Shown: positions 34,695-42,490 of the stretch, piece by piece
Numbering within the stretch: position 1 is the stretch's first letter
Layout of the letters: every line of letters starts with the position of its first letter
Assembly (NCBI GenBank): GCA_015067795.1
Contig: SVLU01000003.1
Coordinates: 1 to 64,000, forward strand
Length of the DNA stretch: 64,000 bases
From: Oscillospiraceae bacterium
GTDB lineage: Bacteria > Bacillota > Clostridia > Oscillospirales > Oscillospiraceae
Direction: 5' to 3'
The notes under the pieces: generated by a model
Told to the model about the DNA's origin: nothing
Databases searched by the model: none
Seen by the model: only the letters and a program-made list of their open reading frames with translations
Position numbers and translations under genes: made by a program

Positions 34695-36116
34695 TTATTT
34701 GACCTTTTTTCCTGTTGTGGTCTTCTCCCTATGCCCCTCTGTTTCATTGCCGAATTCGGCAACTGCAGCTGCTGTGCTTGCGGATTTCTTCTTTGAAGCA
34801 ACTGCGATATTGTAGTACACAACATAGCCGATATAAAGAACCAGAACGATGATAATGAAGAATATTGCACCTCTTATCCATCCGCTGGAGAGAGCTTCAC
34901 CAAACTCTGCCTTCAGATACTCTGTTCTGAGAAGCGGTACTGTGGAGTTGGCAATAAGCTTTACTACGCCCTGGCTTTCACCCTTGTAGAACACTTCCAC
35001 TTCACCCAGTACATCTCCGGCGCTAACAGGAGCAACGAGATCCTCATCGTTTTCTTCGCTGTATACAGTTATATCATATGTAATATCATCATCAGGTGTT
35101 ACTGTGTTCTCAACAAGAAGGGTAATGGACTCTTCCGGATGGAGTACAACGGAATCGCTTCCCTCGCCCATGAGGATCGGTACTTCAGCAAGAAGGTTGC
35201 TTGTATCAAGAATATATCTGTAACTGAAGTTATTGAAGCCCCACTCAAGAAGTCTGCGGGATTCGGAGAAATGCTGATAAATCTTGCCGCCATTATCGGT
35301 GCTTTTGTACTCCGCACCCATTACAACGGAGATAAGAGTAAGCTTGCTGTCATTTGCCACGGTTGCAAGACAGTAGCCTGCCGCATCTGTGGAGCCCGTC
35401 TTACCGCACTTTACATTTTCATAGTAATAGTCGCTGTTCTTGTCGATAAGCTTATTTGTGTTTGTAAGGCTTCTCTGAATGTGTGCGTTAGTGCTTGGTA
35501 CTGTATATACACTTGTACCTGTGATCTTAACGAAAAGCTCATGCTTATAAGCTTCGTTCAGCATAAGGTACAGATCGTATGCTGTGGTATAATGACCGTC
35601 AGCAGACAGACCGTGTGGGTTAACAAACTTGGTGTTCTCACAGCCAAGCTCCTTTGCTCTGGCATTCATCTGACGTACAAAAACGTCGATGCTGCCGGAA
35701 ACAGCCTCAGCAATGGCGTTACAGCCTTCGTTTGCAGAGGAAAGTGCCGCACAGTAGAGAAGATTGAGCATGGATATCTCTTCACCCGGGGTAAGCTCCG
35801 CGGTAGAGGAGCCTGCCGGCAGATTTGCAGTCGCATTCTCAGAGATGATTATCATATCATCCTCAGCAAGGTCACCGCTTTCGATTGCTTCCACCGCAAG
35901 GAGAAGGGTCATGATCTTGGTGGTGCTTGCAGGCTCAAGAATTTCATTCGCATTGAGATCATAGAGCACCTCTCCTGAACCGACTTCAACGAGAATTGCA
36001 CTCTTTGCTTCGATAGCAGGGTCTTCCGCTGCAAGAGCTGTGCCGCTCATGAGGAACATGGATGCGATCAGCACAGCAGCCATAAAAAATGAAACTAAAT
36101 TCTTAAATTTTTTCAT
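34695..36116 (-). CDS. D-alanyl-D-alanine carboxypeptidase (DacF/PBP5 type)
   Basis: Penicillin-binding serine peptidase that trims the terminal D-Ala from peptidoglycan stem peptides. Signal peptide 1-29 (AxA cleavage near 'TALA-AED'). Active-site motifs: SxxK at Ser64-Lys67 ('PASTTK'), SxN ('SSANEG') and KTG ('KCGKTGS'). Then a PBP5 C-terminal beta domain and, instead of the amphipathic tail of classical PBP5, a true transmembrane helix ('AIFFIIIVLVLYIGYVVYY') plus a short basic cytoplasmic tail. 473 aa. Confidence 0.93.
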   Translation of the reverse strand: MKKFKNLVSFFMAAVLIASMFLMSGTALAAEDPAIEAKSAILVEVGSGEVLYDLNANEILEPASTTKIMTLLLAVEAIESGDLAEDDMIIISENATANLPAGSSTAELTPGEEISMLNLLYCAALSSANEGCNAIAEAVSGSIDVFVRQMNARAKELGCENTKFVNPHGLSADGHYTTAYDLYLMLNEAYKHELFVKITGTSVYTVPSTNAHIQRSLTNTNKLIDKNSDYYYENVKCGKTGSTDAAGYCLATVANDSKLTLISVVMGAEYKSTDNGGKIYQHFSESRRLLEWGFNNFSYRYILDTSNLLAEVPILMGEGSDSVVLHPEESITLLVENTVTPDDDITYDITVYSEENDEDLVAPVSAGDVLGEVEVFYKGESQGVVKLIANSTVPLLRTEYLKAEFGEALSSGWIRGAIFFIIIVLVLYIGYVVYYNIAVASKKKSASTAAAVAEFGNETEGHREKTTTGKKVK

Positions 36117-36298
36117 ATAAATCTCCCAACATTTATGATATACTATCCTAAGGTTGATTGTATACCGTGATTTCGCCGCTTGTCCGACACATAAGCATCC
36201 TGCGGCTTCTTCTTAAAAACATTAGCCCTAATACTATATAAGATTTTTCACAAAAAATCAACACATTCACAGAATTTTAATTTACGGAGCGGTTACAA

Positions 36299-36661
36299 AT
36301 GAAAAACAAAAGGTTTGAAACAGTAATAATAGCTGTAACTCTGATATTTGCCACCTTCACTCTTGGGTTTTTCATTGGCAGAAATTCTGTCGAGGGTAGT
36401 TTTACCGTTGAGACCCAGAACATTATTGTAGAAGCAAATGATACAAACAGCGACGAAGATATTGCTGTCATCAATATAAACACCGCCGATCTTGAAACTC
36501 TCGTTGAGCTTCCCGGTATCGGTGAAGCCATTGCTCAGCGTATCATTGACTACCGTGAGGCTAACGGTGATTTCAAAACCATTGAAGATATTAAAAATGT
36601 CTCCGGCATCGGAGAGTCAGTATACAAGAACATTCAGCTGCTGATCACAGTCAGCGACTGA
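36299..36661 (+). CDS. ComEA-like helix-hairpin-helix protein
   Basis: 120 aa: one N-terminal transmembrane anchor (about 8-26), a short linker, then the ComEA HhH repeat (~58-118: 'ININTADLETLVELPGIGE', 'ISGIG'-like 'VSGIGESVYKNI'). ComEA binds incoming DNA in natural transformation. The SLBB domain of full-length ComEA is absent, so this is a short form. GGAG precedes the ATG by 9 nt. No other competence gene is nearby. Confidence 0.85.
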   Translation: MKNKRFETVIIAVTLIFATFTLGFFIGRNSVEGSFTVETQNIIVEANDTNSDEDIAVININTADLETLVELPGIGEAIAQRIIDYREANGDFKTIEDIKNVSGIGESVYKNIQLLITVSD

Positions 36662-36690
36662 AACACAATCTCTGGAAAGGACTCATAAAC

Positions 36691-37368
36691 ATGAAAATAC
36701 TTGTCGTGGATGATGAAAAGCTTCTTGTCAAGGGAATTAAATTCAACCTTGAAAACGAAGGCTATCAGGTAGAGACCGCTTATGACGGTCAGGAAGCCGT
36801 AGAACGTGCCCGCAGCGGCAGCTTTGATCTTATCATCCTTGATCTGATGATGCCCAAGCTGGACGGTTTGAAAGCCTGTATGATGATAAGAGAGTTTTCT
36901 ACTGTTCCTATCATCATGCTTACTGCCAAAAGTGAGGATGTTGACAAGATAATAGGCTTCGAGTCAGGTGCCGATGACTATATCACAAAGCCCTTTAACA
37001 TTCTCGAACTCAAGGCAAGAGTAAGAGCACTGCTCCGCAGAGCAAACATGAGCAGTAATGACAGCACCTCTATCATCAAAATCGGTCATATTGAGGTGGA
37101 CACAAAGAAGCGTACCGCTCTTAAGAACGGTGAAAACGTAGTTCTCACCAGCAAGGAGTATGACCTTATCGAGCTGCTTATCAAAAACCCAGGTCGTGTA
37201 TACAGCCGTGAGAACCTGCTTAACATCGTATGGGGCCGTGACTACCAGGGCGATATCCGCACCGTTGACGTTCACGTTCACAGAGTTCGTGACAAGCTGG
37301 AAATGAATCCTGCTGACCCTGAACGTATTCTTACCAAGTGGGGGGTTGGATATTATTTTAAAGAGTAA
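36691..37368 (+). CDS. OmpR-family response regulator (PhoB/WalR-like)
   Basis: 225 aa. Receiver domain with phospho-acceptor Asp51 ('ILDLMMPKLDGL'), acidic pair Asp7-Asp8 and Lys in 'YITKPFN'; C-terminal winged helix ('LTSKEYDLIELLIKNPGRVYS', 'DVHVHRVRDKL'). Controls transcription with the adjacent kinase, whose start overlaps this stop by 23 nt. Target genes unknown. Confidence 0.93.
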   Translation: MKILVVDDEKLLVKGIKFNLENEGYQVETAYDGQEAVERARSGSFDLIILDLMMPKLDGLKACMMIREFSTVPIIMLTAKSEDVDKIIGFESGADDYITKPFNILELKARVRALLRRANMSSNDSTSIIKIGHIEVDTKKRTALKNGENVVLTSKEYDLIELLIKNPGRVYSRENLLNIVWGRDYQGDIRTVDVHVHRVRDKLEMNPADPERILTKWGVGYYFKE

Positions 37369-38845
37369 GCTGAAAGAAAAGCTTAAGGCTCTTTGGAATT
37401 ATATCAAAGAGTTCTGCTTAAGCATAAGAATGAAGTTTATCCTCACATATCTGCTTATCATCACAGTTGTTCTGGTGGTGCTGAACACCTACCCTCTGGC
37501 AGTTTCAAGAGACCTTATCATCAACTCCAAGCAGACCACCATGTTTGCAAGAGTTACCCTGTTCAGCAGCTCTCTCGAGGGTCTTGAATCCCTTACGGTC
37601 GACGGTACAGAGCAGGTCATGAAGCTTCTGGACACCTCCAACTTCGATTATCTTGCGGTTATGAGTCCTGACAATGAAATTATTTACAAACAGGGCGGCA
37701 CAGGTGAGGACTTCGTTCTGAATGAGGATTATTTCAACAGGTGTATGTCCCAAACTGCATCAGGCAACGATGTAGTCATCGCCGACTACAAAGAGGGTGT
37801 TTTCACCAGCTATGCAGCCGCTCCCATCTACTCCAAGGATCAGATTACAGGTGTTGTAATCATGGTGGAAGCTGACAACGACCAGGGCAGTATTATTGAA
37901 AATCTCCAGAGCAACATCCAGAGCATTTCCATAGCCGTCTTTATCCTCACCATTACTGTCGGTACTCTCGTTTCTCTCACGCTGACAAAACGTATTACAA
38001 AGGTACTTAAGGCAATTAAGTTTGTCCGCGAGGGTGAATACGGCTACCGTGCCAAGGTTTCCGGCAACGATGAGCTTACCGAGCTTACCAAGGAGTTCAA
38101 CAGTCTCACAGGCAGACTTCAGGTAACCGAGGATATGCGACGCCGTTTTGTTTCCGATGCCTCCCACGAGCTTAAAACTCCCCTTGCTTCCATCCGACTT
38201 TTAAGTGACAGTATTCTCCAGAATTCGGAATATATGGACATGGAGACTGTTTCCGAGTTTGTAACCGACATCGGCAACGAGGCCGACCGACTCACCCGTA
38301 CAACGGAAAAGCTTCTCAATCTCACAAGACTTGACAGCAATGTGATGATAAAACGCACCAAGGTTGACGTTAAGAATGTTGTTGGCAACGCTATGAGAAT
38401 TCTTTCACCTTTGGCAAAACGCAGCAATATTACACTTAATTATAAGTGTGCTAACGGCTGCACCGTTTTCGCCACCGAGGATGACATCTATCAGGTTGTC
38501 CTGAACCTTGCGGAAAACGCAATAAAATACAATCTCCCGGAGGGCAGTGTTTATCTCAACCTGAAAAAGGAAGGCAATATGGTAGCACTTACCGTAAAGG
38601 ACACAGGCATCGGTATTCCCGAAGCTGACATTCCAAACATCTTTGACCGCTTCTACCGTGTGGACAAGGCACGCTCACGTGAAGCAGGCGGCAGTGGTCT
38701 CGGTCTCTCTATCGTTAAATCCACCGTTCAGGAACATGGCGGTACTGTTGAGGCCTTCAAAAACAAGGACAAGGGTATGTGCTTTAAGGTGATGCTTCCT
38801 TACTATTCCGGCATCCACGAACAGGACGCTCCCATTAAAAAATAA
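37346..38845 (+). CDS. Sensor histidine kinase with HAMP domain
   Basis: 499 aa. Basic N-terminus, TM1 (~30-50), extracellular sensor region (~51-190), TM2 (~191-212), HAMP (~213-265), HisKA with His in 'SDASHELKTPLAS' (~274) and HATPase ('NLAENAIKYN', 'DTGIGIP', 'GGSGLGLSIV'). The start is TTG 37346 overlapping the regulator; ATG 37430 would also leave TM1 intact, but removes the basic leader common in WalK/PhoR-like kinases. Confidence 0.9.
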   Translation: MDIILKSKLKEKLKALWNYIKEFCLSIRMKFILTYLLIITVVLVVLNTYPLAVSRDLIINSKQTTMFARVTLFSSSLEGLESLTVDGTEQVMKLLDTSNFDYLAVMSPDNEIIYKQGGTGEDFVLNEDYFNRCMSQTASGNDVVIADYKEGVFTSYAAAPIYSKDQITGVVIMVEADNDQGSIIENLQSNIQSISIAVFILTITVGTLVSLTLTKRITKVLKAIKFVREGEYGYRAKVSGNDELTELTKEFNSLTGRLQVTEDMRRRFVSDASHELKTPLASIRLLSDSILQNSEYMDMETVSEFVTDIGNEADRLTRTTEKLLNLTRLDSNVMIKRTKVDVKNVVGNAMRILSPLAKRSNITLNYKCANGCTVFATEDDIYQVVLNLAENAIKYNLPEGSVYLNLKKEGNMVALTVKDTGIGIPEADIPNIFDRFYRVDKARSREAGGSGLGLSIVKSTVQEHGGTVEAFKNKDKGMCFKVMLPYYSGIHEQDAPIKK

Positions 38846-38928
38846 GTTCCTTTAATTGACAATTATTGGAACTTGTGATACGATATTCAAACATTTTTTA
38901 ATGTATATAACAGAAAGGCTGTGAAACC

Positions 38929-40209
38929 ATGAGCTATATTGACACCAAATGTATTCAGGCCGGTTACACTCCAAAGAACGGCGAACCAAGAGTTATTCCA
39001 ATCATTCAGAGCACCACTTTCAAATACGACAAGAGCGAAGATATGGCAAAGCTGTTCGATCTGGAAGCAAGCGGCTATTTCTATTCCAGACTCCAGAACC
39101 CTACCTGTGACTATGTTGCAGCCAAAATATGTGCTCTCGAGGGCGGCACAGCAGCTATGCTTACATCCTCCGGTCAGGCTGCATCCTTCTTCTCCGTATT
39201 CAATATAGCATCCTGCGGAGATCACGTTGTAGCAAGCTCTGCTATCTACGGCGGTACATTCAATCTGTTCAATGTTACAATGCGCCGTATGGGCATTGAT
39301 TTTACATTCGTAAACCCTGACTGCACAGAAGAAGAGCTGAGAGCTGCATTCAAGCCAAACACCAAGGCTTGCTTTGCTGAAACAATCTCCAACCCTTCCC
39401 TTACAGTTCTTGATTTTGAACTGTTTGCAAAGGTTGCTCACGAGAACGGTGTACCTCTCATCATCGACAATACATTTGCAACTCCAATCAACTGCCGTCC
39501 TTTTGAACACGGTGCTGACATCGTTATCCATTCCACCACAAAGTATATGGACGGTCACGCAACAAGCGTTGGCGGCGTTATCGTTGACAGCGGCAAGTTC
39601 GACTGGGATGCTTATGCAGACAAATTCCCGGGTCTCACCACTCCGGACGAAAGCTACCATGGCCTTACTTATACAAAGAGCTTCGGCAAGGAAGGTGCAT
39701 ATATCACAAAGGCTACTGCACAGCTTATGCGTGACCTGGGCTCCTCCCCTGCTCCTCAGAACGCATTCCTCTTAAATCTTGGTCTTGAATCCCTCCATGT
39801 AAGAGTTCCAAAGCACTGTGCAAATGCTACCGCTGTTGCTGAATATCTCGAAAAGCACGATGAGGTTGCATGGGTTCATTATCCAAGCCTTCCAAATAAC
39901 AAGTATTATGACCGTGTTCAGAAGTATATGCCAAACGGCACCTGCGGCGTTATCTCCTTCGGTCTTAAGGGCGGCAGAGAAAGAGCTGAAAAGTTCATGA
40001 TGAACCTTAAGCTGGCTTGCGTTGTAACTCACGTTGCTGATGCAAGAACCTGCATCCTCCATCCCGCAAGTGCAACTCACCGTCAGCTTACCGATGAAGA
40101 ACTGGTTGCCTGCGGCGTTTCCCCAGACCTCATGCGTCTCTCCGTCGGCATCGAGGATGCAAGAGATATTATTGCTGATATTGAGAATGCTATTGAGGCT
40201 TCCAAGTAA
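38929..40209 (+). CDS. O-acetylhomoserine sulfhydrylase (Cys/Met metabolism PLP enzyme)
   Basis: 426 aa, gamma-replacement PLP enzyme. PLP Lys205 in 'IHSTTKYMDGH'; 'SRLQNPT' and 'MLTSSGQAA' supply phosphate-binding residues; 'LRLSVGIED' sits near the C-terminus. Length and the ~50-residue insert after the lysine ('WDAYADKFPGL') match MetY, which makes homocysteine from O-acetylhomoserine and sulphide, rather than shorter cystathionine enzymes. Monocistronic; a hairpin follows. Confidence 0.9.
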   Translation: MSYIDTKCIQAGYTPKNGEPRVIPIIQSTTFKYDKSEDMAKLFDLEASGYFYSRLQNPTCDYVAAKICALEGGTAAMLTSSGQAASFFSVFNIASCGDHVVASSAIYGGTFNLFNVTMRRMGIDFTFVNPDCTEEELRAAFKPNTKACFAETISNPSLTVLDFELFAKVAHENGVPLIIDNTFATPINCRPFEHGADIVIHSTTKYMDGHATSVGGVIVDSGKFDWDAYADKFPGLTTPDESYHGLTYTKSFGKEGAYITKATAQLMRDLGSSPAPQNAFLLNLGLESLHVRVPKHCANATAVAEYLEKHDEVAWVHYPSLPNNKYYDRVQKYMPNGTCGVISFGLKGGRERAEKFMMNLKLACVVTHVADARTCILHPASATHRQLTDEELVACGVSPDLMRLSVGIEDARDIIADIENAIEASK

Positions 40210-40228
40210 TTAATCTTAAAATCAAATA

Positions 40229-40258
40229 ATTCCCAAGCAGTTAAAACTGCTTGGGAAT
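40229..40258 (+). terminator. Hairpin between the sulfhydrylase gene and tRNA-Leu
   Basis: ATTCCCAAGCAGTT / AACTGCTTGGGAAT, 13-14 bp stem; no T run follows, so it may be a weak terminator or processing site ahead of tRNA-Leu. Confidence 0.55.
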
Positions 40259-40264
40259 CCATAC

Positions 40265-40349
40265 GCGCCTGTGATGGAATTGGTAGACATGCAGGATTTA
40301 GGTTCCTGTGCAGCAATGCGTGCGGGTTCGAGTCCCTTCAGGCGCACCA
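40265..40349 (+). tRNA. tRNA-Leu (TAG)
   Basis: 85 nt with a long variable arm; acceptor GCGCCTG / CAGGCGC, anticodon TAG at 40299-40301, CCA encoded. Confidence 0.95.
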
Positions 40350-40404
40350 CACCAATCACCCAATTTGTCAACGCAAATGGGGTTTTTCAAAAGGAGCTGT
40401 TAAC

Positions 40405-40956
40405 ATGGAGTTTAAGGACTATTTATCAATCTTTTCATTATTGGTTTCCGTTACCGCCCTCACCTATTCCATCCTCAGCAATACAAAGAAATATGAGCTG
40501 ACCAATCAGTATTTCAACGATGTTTTAAAATGGCATAATCAGGTTGTAGAGGTTCTTGTCCACCTGAGAGTCTACTGCTCTAATTCCGAGCTGAAAACCA
40601 AACACCTGGCTCAGCTCTCTGTTCTCATCGAAAACGGCAGATTTTATTTCCCCAACACCGAAACTGATAAGGGTATAGGCAGGAGCAAATCGAAAGCTTA
40701 CCAGGGCTTGAGACATGGTGTACTGGATTTACTCGTTTATGAGCACCGTTTATTCAGCGGGGATGATTGCGTAAATCATCTTGAACACGCAGAAGCGCTC
40801 CAGAAGTTGTTTACTTCAAAGATTTTTGAACACCTGGACCCCGGCGGCAGAAATGTCAGAATCGAGAAAAATACAAGCATAAAAAATCCTGAAAATATGG
40901 ATTTACATGAGCTTTTTGAACTGCCTGCTGATGAAATCTACAAGTTTTTCAGATAG
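40405..40956 (+). CDS. Hypothetical membrane-anchored protein
   Basis: 183 aa, not recognised. One N-terminal transmembrane segment (about 7-25, 'YLSIFSLLVSVTALTYSIL'), followed by a soluble, helix-rich domain with several histidines and a charged C-terminus ('LPADEIYKFF'). AAGGAG lies 9 nt before ATG. Located 55 nt after tRNA-Leu, a common integration neighbourhood, but no integrase or att repeat is seen. Confidence 0.7.
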   Translation: MEFKDYLSIFSLLVSVTALTYSILSNTKKYELTNQYFNDVLKWHNQVVEVLVHLRVYCSNSELKTKHLAQLSVLIENGRFYFPNTETDKGIGRSKSKAYQGLRHGVLDLLVYEHRLFSGDDCVNHLEHAEALQKLFTSKIFEHLDPGGRNVRIEKNTSIKNPENMDLHELFELPADEIYKFFR

Positions 40957-41128
40957 TATAAATCTGAAAGAATACTTATGCATTCTTATGCTCAACATAG
41001 TGTATGCAGAAGATGTGTACTGCCTTCCCTGTATTTCTCTTTGTCATAGTATAAACTGAAGTGAGAATCACAATAAACTGCTGTATAGAACGAGCAGCAG
41101 CCACTCATACTAAAGCTGAGGTGATTAT

Positions 41129-41368
41129 ATGCCAAAAGCAAGTATGTTTTTCACTCTGAGTAACGTTAACGGAAAGCACGATACAAAAGCCATCAAGAAA
41201 GAGCTTGATGCTCTGCCGGGAGTTATGTCAGTCAGTGTAAACGGCAATACAAACAGCGTTGCTGTGGACTATGATACTACCGGCGTTCAGAGTGAACGTA
41301 TCGAAAAACAGCTGAAAAATATTGGTTATGAGATAATTGATTGTAAATCTGATAACCATATCATGTAG
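41129..41368 (+). CDS. HMA-fold protein lacking the metal-binding CxxC
   Basis: 79 aa. 'FFTLSNVNGKHDTKAIKKELDALPGVMSVSVN' has the beta-alpha-beta pattern of heavy-metal-associated domains, best seen in 'KKELDALPGVMSVSVN'. The loop where CxxC should be reads 'GKHDTK', so copper chaperone activity is unlikely. The single Cys is near the C-terminus. Followed at 12 and 12 nt by two tiny hydrophilic genes on the same strand. Confidence 0.75.
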   Translation: MPKASMFFTLSNVNGKHDTKAIKKELDALPGVMSVSVNGNTNSVAVDYDTTGVQSERIEKQLKNIGYEIIDCKSDNHIM

Positions 41369-41379
41369 GAGGCAGAAAG

Positions 41380-41502
41380 ATGCCCAATAATAAGAAATCT
41401 AAAGACACCGCAAAAAGCACCGATGTAGAACGTCAGGAAAAAATGCAAAATGATCAGCACAACACCAAAAAGGTGGCTCTTGGGCCAAATACCAGACGAT
41501 AG
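41380..41502 (+). CDS. Small hydrophilic protein (40 aa)
   Basis: MPNNKKSKDTAKSTDVERQE.. to ..KVALGPNTRR: very basic/polar with no hydrophobic core, beginning at an ATG with a perfect AGGAGG 7 nt upstream. Such lysine- and asparagine-rich miniproteins are common among spore-associated proteins of clostridia, but I do not recognise a specific family. Confidence 0.65.
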   Translation: MPNNKKSKDTAKSTDVERQEKMQNDQHNTKKVALGPNTRR

Positions 41503-41513
41503 GAGTCAGCATA

Positions 41514-41648
41514 ATGCCAAAAGACAGTCAGCCTGATCCTAAGGGTGTCAGAGACAGAAAAGCCAATGGTCAGACACCCCTGACACGGGAAAGTCAGAAT
41601 AAAGATAGAAACGCAAAGAAAAAGTCTATTAAGAATAACGATGTGTAA
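41514..41648 (+). CDS. Small hydrophilic protein (44 aa)
   Basis: MPKDSQPDPKGVRDRKANGQ.. with a Lys/Asn-rich tail. AGGAG 8 nt before the ATG, 11 nt after the previous stop, then a strong terminator. Same composition as its neighbour; possible small acid-soluble or spore-core protein, unproven. Confidence 0.65.
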   Translation: MPKDSQPDPKGVRDRKANGQTPLTRESQNKDRNAKKKSIKNNDV

Positions 41649-41649
41649 A

Positions 41650-41680
41650 GAAACAGCACCGCATGATACGGTGCTGTTTA
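41650..41680 (+). terminator. Terminator of the small-protein operon
   Basis: AAACAGCACCG / CGGTGCTGTTT perfect stem, then T-rich. Confidence 0.88.
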
Positions 41681-41725
41681 CACTTTTTATCCCATTTCCA
41701 TATAATAAATAAAGGAGGGCTTATC

Positions 41726-42208
41726 ATGAGATACATCCCTTACGACAGAGCCGCCGCAGTAATCTATGCCCGAAAGTGGGCTTTGGATCGCAATCAGGCT
41801 TACTACAACTTTGAAAACATCGGCGGTGACTGCACTAATTTTGCTTCTCAATGCATTTTCACCGGAGCAGGTGTCATGAATTTCACTCCTGTTACAGGGT
41901 GGTACTATCGCTCAGCTTCCGACCGCACCGCATCATGGACAGGAGTAGAATTTCTTTATAATTTCCTTGTAAACAACTCTTCCATCGGACCTCACGGTCG
42001 GGAGGTATCACGGCAGGAACTTCTTCCCGGTGACATCGTTCAGCTTGGAACACGGGAAGGTCATTTCTACCATTCCCCTGTTATAACCGCCGTTACTCCC
42101 GAAATTCTTGTAGCCGCTCATACATACGATGCTTTAGATCGTCCATTGTCATCATACAATTATCAGAACCTACGATTAATTCATATTGACGGTGTGCGGA
42201 TATATTAA
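41726..42208 (+). CDS. Putative amidase-domain protein (Amidase_6)
   Basis: 160 aa. 'YNFENIGGDCTNFASQCIF' (Cys36) is the signature of the putative amidase domain found in clostridial wall-associated or spore proteins; 'GHFYHSPVI' gives the likely catalytic His. NlpC/CHAP-like Cys-His fold is plausible. No signal peptide. A longer frame exists, but AAGGAGG 9 nt before ATG 41726 decides the start. Confidence 0.85.
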   Translation: MRYIPYDRAAAVIYARKWALDRNQAYYNFENIGGDCTNFASQCIFTGAGVMNFTPVTGWYYRSASDRTASWTGVEFLYNFLVNNSSIGPHGREVSRQELLPGDIVQLGTREGHFYHSPVITAVTPEILVAAHTYDALDRPLSSYNYQNLRLIHIDGVRIY

Positions 42209-42226
42209 AAGTATTTTATACAAACT

Positions 42227-42253
42227 CAGGGCTGTTGAATTCAACAGCCCTGT
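42227..42253 (+). terminator. Duplicated terminator hairpin, copy 1 (amidase side)
   Basis: CAGGGCTGTTGAATTC / AACAGCCCTG hairpin. 26 of 27 bases are the same as 42456-42482, with element A4 between. Confidence 0.7.
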
Positions 42254-42455
42254 GAGCGTGTCAAAGAACCCATATCTGTCATTCCGAGGAGCGAAGTTGT
42301 CTCCTCGTGTCATTCCGAGGAGCGAAGCGACGTGGGAATCTTATTAAATTAGTTGCAGAAACTTAGCATTTTTGAGTTTTTTAGACATTCCTTAAAGATT
42401 GCCACGACCCCGTTGGGGTCTCGCAATGACAAATTCTATATTTTTTACAGACTGT
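42254..42455. repeat. Family A inverted-repeat element, copy A4 with internal end duplication
   Basis: GAGCGTGTCAAAGAACCC arm, then TGTCATTCCGAGGAGCGAAG occurring twice (42277 and 42309), the usual AT-rich centre, and GATTGCCACG..CTCGCAATGAC at 42397-42430, then an AT-rich arm. Orientation is opposite to A1 and A2. Confidence 0.75.
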
Positions 42456-42482
42456 CAGGGCTGTTGAATTTAACAGCCCTGT
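42456..42482 (-). terminator. Duplicated terminator hairpin, copy 2 (glgB side)
   Basis: CAGGGCTGTTGAATTT / AACAGCCCTGT, 9 nt past the glgB stop. Confidence 0.7.
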
Positions 42483-42490
42483 TATTATTA

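Noticed and set aside
40265..40956. Possible integration site at tRNA-Leu with the hypothetical gene as cargo
   Set aside because: No integrase, no repeat of the tRNA 3' end downstream, and composition is like the surroundings.
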